Shown in pieces: positions 1 through 64,000 of a stretch of DNA of 64,000 bases (positions within the stretch are counted from its first letter, which is position 1; each line of letters opens with the position of its first letter). Where the stretch lies: positions 8,480,001 through 8,544,000 of the forward strand of contig NC_064034.1 of assembly GCF_932526225.1 (NCBI RefSeq), read 5' to 3'. The notes beneath the pieces are model-generated. The model was not told the DNA's origin. It saw nothing but the letters and a program-made list of their open reading frames with translations, and ran no database searches. This DNA comes from Nematostella vectensis (Eukaryota > Cnidaria > Anthozoa > Actiniaria > Edwardsiidae). The position numbers and the translations under genes were made by a program.

Positions 1-3000
1 ATCATCATTTTCATGCTGAAAAAATCTTGTTTCTGAAAAAATATTTACATCAGTGCTTGAGTAATTTAAGTCATGACGTATGTCATCTATATGCTTGTGC
101 AATGATCTTGCATTGAGAAAACAGATTTTAATACTAGCTTGAGGTGCTTCATATATGGGACTAACAGAAAGTGACAGTTTTCCTTCAGTTCTCAATCGAT
201 GCATTTCAGTTTGGACGTCAGTATTAACAGCTATTTTGCTTTCACATAAGTCAGTTATATATAGACCATCTATAGTTGTTACTCTACTTAATCCTACATA
301 ATGTATATGAGGAATGGCTCTTTTGGTTTCAAAATTTACTACAATTCTACTTTCAGTATCACCCTGTGATCTATGTATTGTTTTAGCAGCAGCAGGTCTA
401 AGTGGAAATTGTTTTCTCATCACGTGTACAGATCTTGTTCTACCTACAGCAAATTGAGTGCTAATAGGTTTGATTGGTGTCCATGTTGGTTCAATATCAT
501 TGACATATAGCTGTCTATTATCATGCCTGGTTTTTTGACCAACATCAGCATGATCAAACTGTACCCATATAATACCTGATGGTTTGTCTGTTTTATGTAT
601 TTGCATAAATTTTATGACACTACCAGCACCATTGGTCATACCATCATCATTTCTAGTGTTTAGTGATATCTCTGTTCTTTCACCAATTGCCAAATGCAAA
701 ACAGAATGCAGTTGTTTTGTTTTTCTAGGATCTTTAGGTATTTGCTTTAATATTTTGTCTCTAAGTTCTTCCGAATCTGTTCCAATGACAGTGTCATGTG
801 CTTTAATAGAGTATTTTGGACCCTGAAGAGCATTATGAGCTTTATAGTTGAAGTCATTGACTTTAGCATTTTGAATAAATAAATGAGGTGCATCTTTGGG
901 ATACTGAGCACTAGTGTGGTTAAGAATTCTTTCCTTTAATTTGATTATATCCTCTTTAGTATGATTTCCCTCTCTTAATCTATTCAATAATTCAGCAAAG
1001 TCTTTGCTTTCCCTCTGTCGCATGATTTCTTTAAGTTCAAACATTTTGAAAAGTTCTTGCCATACATTAGGTGCAAGAACACCATATTCATCATTATCCA
1101 TGTCTTTAAATATATAACCATCCATTACAGGTTGTAATTGAAACAAATCTCCTATAGCAACAATACTAACACCGCCAAATGGTAGCGAGCTGCCTTTGAT
1201 GTCTTTAAGTGTATTATTGAATTGGACATTAAACATAGTATTACCAACCATAGATATTTCATCTACAAATATCAACTTAAGTCCACCTATTTGACATCTT
1301 AATGTATTAAGCCTACTTGAATTAAGTTTCTTATAGTTCTTTAATGACTGACAGGCTGGTACTGCTAAAGCACTATGAATGGTATTGCCCTTTATATTAT
1401 ATGCTGCTTTCCCTGTGGGTGCTAACATAAGTATTTTTGTTTCAGCAAAATTAACGCCAGGTCTGGTGTTATAATATTTCAAAGCAGCTTGGTATAAGGC
1501 TTTAGTGACATGTGATTTACCCACACCTGCACCACCACTTAGAAAGCAGTAAAATGCCTCACCAGAAGTTTTTATTAAATGTAGTACATGATAGAAAAAT
1601 TCTTTTTGCTCTTTATTCAACGTCTGTACCATACATCTATATTCATCATCTGGCAGTTCATTCATAATAAGTGTTTCAGTATTATCAACTGATGGTATTC
1701 CTAAATCATCTGACAGATTATAGTTTCCAGTGAAGTCAGGATGTAAGTCTTGATCACCTTCAGCTAGGTCTTGTTGTTCAAGATTTTGAGTACAAGGTGC
1801 TATCTCATCAAATCTATCCTCTAATCTATTCATGTCTTGTTGTATTTCATTTAAGTCCTCATTGCAAACTGCATATTGTTTCATTTGTTCATTGATGACA
1901 TTGGCAAGTAACATATAGCGTTCTTCATAAGATGAAAATGTACCAAGAATATCAGTTTCTTCATTTCGCCATGGAGTAAATAGCATTAGAAGTTCACGAT
2001 AATGTTTTTCCGGCTCAGCTTCCTTATTAAACCACACACTTCTAATTATCCTAGCCTTTGCTCGTTTTTTAGTTTTGCTACGTGGTGTTTTCTGAGCTTC
2101 TGTATCATCATCATCATTTAGATTATCATCAACAAAATTCTCTAACGGAAGACCATCAACATCAACTTGATTAGTTTGTTTTACATAAGGCTTTCCAGCA
2201 CAATCATACCATGCTGCCCAGTCTGCAAGTGTGATATTTCCTAGTTTTAGAGGGCGCTTTGAATATCTTTTGAGTAAACCACTGGTATAGATTTCCTCAG
2301 AGTCATCATCCATTTCATTAATATTATCCATTGGTTTTAATAGGTCAACTCTTTCATTAGGTGGTGATGTATTTATAAATATTATCTGTCTAGATGATTT
2401 TCTCATTGGAAGCTGTAACACAATGTACACTGCTTCTTGTGCACTTATCTCAACATTATTGAGGAACTTACTTCCAATATCCCTTACTTGTTGTTTTATT
2501 GTTTTATTACCTTGCCTAGCTTCAGTACATGCCTCTCTTAAAAGTTCACTCATGCCTTTCTGGCCTTTTGATATATAATTCACTATGTACACAGCACATG
2601 CATAGACATCTAAGACAAACTGTATATCCATGTTAGCTCCCCATGCAGAGAGACAATCAGGGTTGCAATGATTTATGCGTAATTCATTGGGATTTCTTTT
2701 CAGAAACACAGTAGGTGTGTTAATCGATGAACTTACAGCAAGTAAATAGTTTTGTTTAGTGATATTAAGGTCCACGAGTAACTGGTCAAATGTAATATCT
2801 TCACCTTCTTTGCTTTCATCTAGATACACTTGAATTGCCTTCCAATTATCTCTATATATTTTTATTTCCTTTTCGGGTGTATCCTCATCTAGAGGATATA
2901 TTATCATAGTTTGCTTCATTGGTGGCTGTGGATAGTTAAATCTACATTTGCTACTTGTATTTTTACGGCATGTATGCGAATGTCTATGTACCTGTCTATT

Positions 3001-3330
3001 AACCAAGACTAGTAAATCAGCATTGTCTACTGGCTTTTGGCAAGTTATTATCTTATCAATAAATGATGTGACATCTTCATCACTATCTATTTGAAATTGT
3101 GGTGCATCTTCAAGCCACATCAGCATATGTATATGAGGAGACCCTCTTTGCTGATATTCTACACGGTAAAACCAGTCAGATATTTTACCTAAAGGTTGAG
3201 CAGAACTGAACAAGAAGTTTGTTAAAAATTGATTAACTTGATAATCAAAGTGTCTTGCACATGTCACAGGGTCACTCTGAATTAAGCGACACCTGTCATC
3301 CCAATTAAAATTGTCTATTTGTTCATCAGT
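1..3330 (-). pseudogene. Helentron Rep-helicase-endonuclease segment, open to window edge
   Basis: An uninterrupted frame of 1110 codons continues, in the same frame, the ORF that ends in TAG at 3331-3333. Visible motifs: HUH (His-Ile-His at 3127-3135, in RGSPHIHMLMW); Rep tyrosine motif YIVNYISK at 2566-2589; Walker A GGAGVGKS at 1513-1536; Walker B region VDEIS at 1252-1266, typical of Pif1 helicases; late helicase motif around IHRSQGDT near 390-420. The last ~40 codons (about 1-125) read LNARSLHKHIDDIRHDL and then SETRF, the start of an EEP/AP-endonuclease fold as in Helentrons and CR1 elements. Rep would nick and join single strands and the helicase unwinds. No good independent start is seen, so this part is untranslated unless the stop is read through. 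It is marked as a pseudogene because of the upstream stop and frameshift. Confidence 0.88.
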
Positions 3331-4998
3331 CTATTCCTTATTGTCTACAAGCTGACCAAGTATTCTAAATAGGTGCATCCATTGTGATTCAGCTGATGAG
3401 AAACTACAAAATAATGTAGCAGGACCTAACTGCCTAATCATTGCAAACAGATCTTTTTTAGCTTTTTCAAAGTATGGAGGTGAACCTCTCAATGCATTTA
3501 AAAATTTGTATCCATCATCATGACGAATCAATCTGTCTATTGATCCTTGCTGTTTAAGTTGTCCAGCAGTAATATTTTTGTTGTTTCCCTTACATTTTCT
3601 CAGAGCTATATGTGATTTTCCTAAGAGAATTTTCATTTGCAACTTTTTTGTTTTGTAAAATATATTTTCAATGCACACTGCAGCTCGTCTGTCAGACCGT
3701 CTCAACTCTGATTTACATATATCACTATAGTTAATATTGACTAATCTTTGTTTATTGTCAATTCGTGGTTGTCCAAGAAATATTCCAGGGTATGCTAACT
3801 CTTCACAATATTTGTCTCTAAAAACACTTAATGGTCTATTCTCTTCACCTGGAGCAATATCTAATATGTTTTGCCTTTCATTATCTTCTAAAAAGTCAGT
3901 TGCTGTAAACATAGTATCAGTAACACCAGCAATTGTTTCTGCTTCATCTTCATGTGATTCATTTTGGTCTAGCCCTTCAGAATCAATATCATTGTCATCG
4001 GTTTCATCTATTGTATCTGACTGTACCTTCTCATTAATTTCATCATTATCAGCTCTGTTGTATTGATTGATCCAGTCATTATTCAGTACTATACCTTCAT
4101 CTCTATATAAACTACTATGTGTTATAAGCCAATTTGCTGCTTGAAGTACTTTATATGGTCTTACATTTAGTGACAGTGCAGAACTCTTATATTTCAGCAT
4201 CCGCTTTAAATTAACTTTAATTGTAGCAGTTTGATTTTGCAATCGTGGTAATATATTAACTGTATTAGTTACATCAGCAGGTACATTAACAATATTTACA
4301 TGTATCTTAAGCTGTCTCCCCCTAGGTGCCTGCATTATTTTTTGAAATGCAATTCTTGGAGCTAATAATCTACATTCTAGTTCATTGAGATCAAAGAAAT
4401 CTGGTTTATCTGGAAATGCCATACCATTCGCTACAGCACATGGTGGGACTTTATTTTTTTGCAAATAATTAGAGCATGTTCTACAAACCCATTCTTTGTT
4501 ACCAACACTTATCTTATTTGATAGATATTTCACAACATCAGGATTTGATTGTCTCAGCTTAGTAGTACTACTCACACTATGTTTATACCATAGTTGATCA
4601 CAACATATACAAATATACAGAGGGCCTTGGTTTACTATTTCATGGTACCGCTTTATTGCAAATTCAATGGATGAGTTAGCTCTATATTTTTTTTGGTATT
4701 CATTACGCTTTGATTTCCTTTCCGGTGATGCATTCATTTCTCTATTTTTTCTTTGGTATTCATTTCTCTTTGATTTTTTTTCTGGTGATGCATTCATTTC
4801 TCTATATTTTCTTGAGTATTCATTACACTTTAATTTCTTTTCTAGTGATGAATTAATTTCTCTATATTTTCTTAGGTATTCATTACACTTTAATTTCTTT
4901 TCTGGTGATGCATTCATTTCTCTATAATTTCTTTGGTATTCATTTCTCTGATTTTTTTTCTGGTGAAGTATTATTTTGTTTGGATTGCCTGTATTCAT
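3331..4998 (-). pseudogene. Helentron protein middle part: basic repeats and DUF6570-like region, ended by premature TAG
   Basis: A frame of 555 codons. Residues 1-~110 are a five-fold 20-residue basic repeat (NEY-RKYREMNASPEKK type). Next comes a Cys-containing segment (CICCDQLWYKH, WVCRTC, PPCAVANGM) and the block around VPADVTNTVNILPR, typical of the DUF6570 region that precedes Rep in OTU-type Helitrons. The frame ends in TAG at 3331-3333, but the next codon carries on the Rep sequence in the same frame, so the TAG is a nonsense mutation inside one long protein. The listed Met lies just inside the repeat and is probably not a native start; the frame originally joined the ORF at 4940-6649. 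Confidence 0.85.
4681..4980 (-). repeat. Five in-frame 60-bp tandem repeats (20-residue basic repeat)
   Basis: Five successive 60-bp units start at 4681, 4741, 4801, 4861 and 4921, each encoding a Lys/Arg/Glu-rich 20-residue block. The fifth unit reads ctctga where the unit at 4741 reads ctctttga. This missing tt is the 2-bp deletion that puts the upstream OTU ORF and the downstream ORF in different frames. The repeat is probably a flexible, nucleic-acid-binding linker. Confidence 0.93.
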
Positions 4999-6649
4999 TC
5001 ATGTATTGCCTAATGTAGGTAGCCCTGTCTTGCTTTTTTGTTTCATTTGAATTAGAACTTTTGCTTGTACTTGCTTGCTTTCTTTTTTCTGGACGACTCG
5101 AAATTGTATTTTCCCTGTCAATATTGTTCGAACTTTGTTGATGTGAAACAGAACATGTTGATACGTAGTGCACTTGACCAATATGTCCTATGTATATTGT
5201 TCTAATATTATTTATTATTGTATTTGCTGGCTCAACTAATGTGACTTCCCTAATATTTGAATCTGATTCTATAATATGAATCTTTAAACTCATTGCATCA
5301 GCAACAGCATGTATTATAATATGATTGGCCCATGTTTCTTGTAGAGACATATTAGTTAAATACTGTGACCAAGATGAATCTATGATACTTTCAATAAATC
5401 GTTCAGGATTGTCCTTTAAATATCTCACTCCTAAAGCTCTAATTTCTGCATGTTTATTTGAATTACCATATAGCTGATGTGATACTGATTTGAAAAAGCA
5501 ATCACCTCCTCCACCAACATCTAGTGGTGTTAAACCATGTCGAAGCATTCGGTATCTTAACGTAAAGTCACCATTACTATATAAACATATATCTTCAATA
5601 TTATTATTATCAGTTACAGGACCAGGATTCAATTCAATGTCCCCAGACAATAAAAGAGTTTGTTTACATCCATTATACCTCACTGATGTTTTACAAGTTG
5701 CTCTAAAAAAGGAGCTATAGAAACTATTAAGTCTGTTAATGTATTTCAATTTCCAATAGTTATAGTTTGTAGCAATTCTGTAAAAAACAGATGAAACAGG
5801 TGTGCCCTTAATAATCATCTTTTTGTGTCTTTTTCTTAACTTTCTATATCTGAGCAATCTCATAACTTTTTTTAGGGATATTCTAGATGGTTCTCTATCT
5901 CTACATTTGTGATTTAGTTGCTTTGAACATATTCGAGAATGTCTATGATTTTCTATACACTTGGAGATCTTGATAGATGGACAAGATGCATGTTTATTAT
6001 TATCATGTTTGTTTTCAATACTAGGCATAGTTTTCTCAAATGCATTTGTTATACTGTTATTACTAGTTTTTGAGGTGAATTCGTCAACAAGATTACTTCG
6101 ATCATTATATACAGTGCTAAAAATGTGATTTGTTTGCCCTGTTTTATCCGACAAATACAGCAACATGTACACAGGTATCCCGAAAATACTTTTGTTCACA
6201 AATTGGTTTCCACAATATTTGCCATTATAGTGCCTTTCAGTCACATTGCTGTGATTATTAGTTTCCCGAAGGAAATTTTCAGTGTGCCGAAGCACAGTTA
6301 AGATCACATTGCTGTGATTACTAGTTCCCCGAAGGGAATATTCAGTGTGCCGAAGCACATTTTGAGCCCCATTTCTGGGTTTGTTTGCTTCCCGAAGGAA
6401 TTCTATGCTCTCCCGAAGGAGATTTTGAGCCCCATTTCTGGGTTTATTGGTTCCCCGAAGGGAATTGAAGGACACCATACGGCCATAAGGACTGGTCTTG
6501 TGTAATAAGGCAAGCGATGCAATCGAGCTTTTGTTGGCAAACAAACCACATAAAGCACCCCAAAATCTGAAATATTCTTTAGAAATACCAACATGACAAA
6601 TGCATAAAAGGTTGTGCCTAGTACTAAACACAAAAGGGATAGAATACAT
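4940..6649 (-). CDS. Helentron N-terminal ORF with 2A-like motif and OTU cysteine protease
   Basis: 569 codons from a real ATG at 6647-6649. Residues ~55-145 hold four 21-residue repeats. A basic region follows, then a 2A-like motif SGDIELNPGP at residues 335-344, where the ribosome would skip the Gly343-Pro344 bond. Residues ~373-500 form an OTU domain: Asp377 and Cys384 in DVGGGGDCFF, and His494 in VHYVS as the likely catalytic His. OTU domains are deubiquitinase-type proteases and occur in many Helitrons. The last ~20 residues start the basic repeat of the next frame, and the ORF then runs out of frame at a 2-bp deletion near 4950. If the 2A works, the N-terminal part is made separately from the OTU-Rep-helicase protein. 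Confidence 0.88.
   Translation of the reverse strand: MYSIPFVFSTRHNLLCICHVGISKEYFRFWGALCGLFANKSSIASLALLHKTSPYGRMVSFNSLRGTNKPRNGAQNLLRESIEFLREANKPRNGAQNVLRHTEYSLRGTSNHSNVILTVLRHTENFLRETNNHSNVTERHYNGKYCGNQFVNKSIFGIPVYMLLYLSDKTGQTNHIFSTVYNDRSNLVDEFTSKTSNNSITNAFEKTMPSIENKHDNNKHASCPSIKISKCIENHRHSRICSKQLNHKCRDREPSRISLKKVMRLLRYRKLRKRHKKMIIKGTPVSSVFYRIATNYNYWKLKYINRLNSFYSSFFRATCKTSVRYNGCKQTLLLSGDIELNPGPVTDNNNIEDICLYSNGDFTLRYRMLRHGLTPLDVGGGGDCFFKSVSHQLYGNSNKHAEIRALGVRYLKDNPERFIESIIDSSWSQYLTNMSLQETWANHIIIHAVADAMSLKIHIIESDSNIREVTLVEPANTIINNIRTIYIGHIGQVHYVSTCSVSHQQSSNNIDRENTISSRPEKRKQASTSKSSNSNETKKQDRATYIRQYMNEYRQSKQNNTSPEKKSEK
5618..5656 (-). other. 2A-like ribosome-skipping motif
   Basis: The translation LLLSGDIELNPGP contains the full 2A consensus D-(V/I)-E-x-N-P-G-P with a hydrophobic run and Ser-Gly before it. 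It lies in frame between the repeat-rich N-terminal region and the OTU domain of the Helentron ORF. 2A-like motifs are known from picornaviruses and from several non-LTR retrotransposons. Activity here is inferred from the consensus only. Confidence 0.85.
6225..6480 (-). repeat. Four in-frame 63-bp tandem repeats in the Helentron ORF
   Basis: The anchor cccgaa recurs at 6265, 6328, 6391 and 6454, exactly 63 bp apart, giving a 21-residue repeat (LRGTNKPRNGAQN-like and LRETNNHSN-like forms). The copies differ from each other, so the expansion is older than the host gene's array. Function unknown. Confidence 0.85.
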
Positions 6650-7149
6650 TGTAAAAGAAGTATTAAATCAACTCACCTTCACAAGAGCTCGTGAAATCAA
6701 ACGAGAAGTGCGAAGAGAAAGCACATGTTTGACTCCAATCATTTTTTGCTCCTGGACTATAATTCAAAACAACGTCGTAATCCGAAATCAATCCGATCCC
6801 TCTTCGCCAGCGACATCTACGACGACGATCACGTGTTCGATGAATGACCGCTAGGAACGCCTGCTTCAAGTGAAATTCTATTGTTTACAACTCTTTCTTT
6901 CACTCACTCAAACCGATGGCATAGGGACGAGAGGCCCCATAAGGCCTTTCGTCACAAAAATCAACCACTTATTCTCGACTTTAAACATCTTTTTTCTTTA
7001 CAATTGTAGTGATGTCCTCACGATATCAAACTAAACATAATCTATTTGGACAAGAATTTCCTTGAAGAAGAAATATCAAAACATAAAGCATGGTACATTT
7101 TGAGATAAAAGGTACTAGTAAGGGCTCAAAGAAAGACCTATGAACTTAC
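6650..7149 (-). other. Helentron 5' leader and remaining host intron
   Basis: 6650-6955 is the untranslated leader of the Helentron; no convincing ORF is seen. 6956-7149 is the donor-side part of the intron that follows vWA-C in array unit 1, and it matches the equivalent introns at ~10899-11092, ~14841-15034 and so on. Confidence 0.75.
6926..6953. other. Terminal hairpin at Helentron 5' end
   Basis: Arms gacgagaggcc (6926-6936) and ggcctttcgtc (6943-6953) pair over 11 positions with one mismatch around a 6-nt loop. The hairpin lies two bases inside the element boundary at 6955/6956. Helentrons carry short inverted repeats close to their termini, so it is probably a transposase recognition or end signal. 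Confidence 0.7.

Positions 7150-64000
<56,851 letters not shown>

Larger units (their letters stand above)
1..6955 (-). mobile_element. Helentron-type Helitron, 5' end to endonuclease domain (3' end outside window)
   Basis: Rolling-circle DNA transposon read right to left. Domain order is N-terminal ORF with 2A-like motif, OTU protease, basic 20-residue repeats, DUF6570-like region, HUH Rep, Pif1 helicase and the beginning of an AP-endonuclease-like domain. A C-terminal endonuclease marks the Helentron/Helitron2 branch. The right boundary is exact to a base or two: sequence from 6956 rightwards matches the same intron in the other array units, while sequence to the left does not. The insertion point is in an A-run (T-run on the element strand), as expected for Helentron T^T insertion. 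The 3' terminus is beyond position 1. A 2-bp deletion and an in-frame stop suggest a dead or non-autonomous copy. Confidence 0.9.

Noticed and set aside
6663-6869. Extra 5' coding exon of the Helentron ending at a GTGAGT near 6671-6676
   Set aside because: The frame has no ATG and no acceptor far enough away for a normal intron before the ATG at 6649.

Overview
The window is animal nuclear DNA. It has intron-split genes with GT/AG splice sites, secreted-protein modules (von Willebrand factor A, EGF, fibronectin type II, F5/8C-discoidin) and eukaryotic DNA transposons. The AT-rich composition, short introns and mix of Helentron, MITEs and vWA/EGF modules would suit a cnidarian, probably an anthozoan, but the species cannot be fixed from sequence alone.

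Positions 1-6955 hold most of a Helentron-type rolling-circle transposon on the minus strand. Read 5' to 3' (right to left) it shows a terminal hairpin, an ORF with a 63-bp repeat, a 2A-like ribosome-skipping motif and an OTU cysteine-protease domain, a run of 60-bp basic repeats, a DUF6570-like region, an HUH Rep domain, a Pif1 helicase, and the start of an AP-endonuclease domain cut by the window edge. A 2-bp deletion and an in-frame TAG break the long reading frame, so this copy looks inactive.

Positions 6956-41712 are a tandem array of nearly nine copies of a 3.94-kb unit, almost identical in exons and introns. Each unit has 11 exons on the minus strand, all phase 1-1, totalling 2580 nt (860 codons): EGF x3, vWA-A, EGF x2, vWA-B, EGF x3, vWA-C. 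The Helentron sits in the intron after the last vWA-C, so the array may continue to the left.

Positions 41713-64000 carry the upstream, older part of the same gene: a complete but diverged unit (42460-46816), a third one with a fused vWA-EGF exon (47120-52871), a more eroded one with split vWA exons (53177-58858), and then a head region with FN2, two F5/8C domains, a Cys-containing domain, EGFs and two more vWAs. Three non-autonomous DNA transposons lie in its larger introns. My exon model has 144 exons and about 11,000 codons in one open frame, with neither a start nor a terminal exon inside the window. The product would be a giant secreted or surface adhesive protein with about 38 vWA and 97 EGF domains. 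In the array only vWA-C keeps a canonical metal-binding MIDAS, so every third vWA is probably the ligand-binding one and the others are structural.
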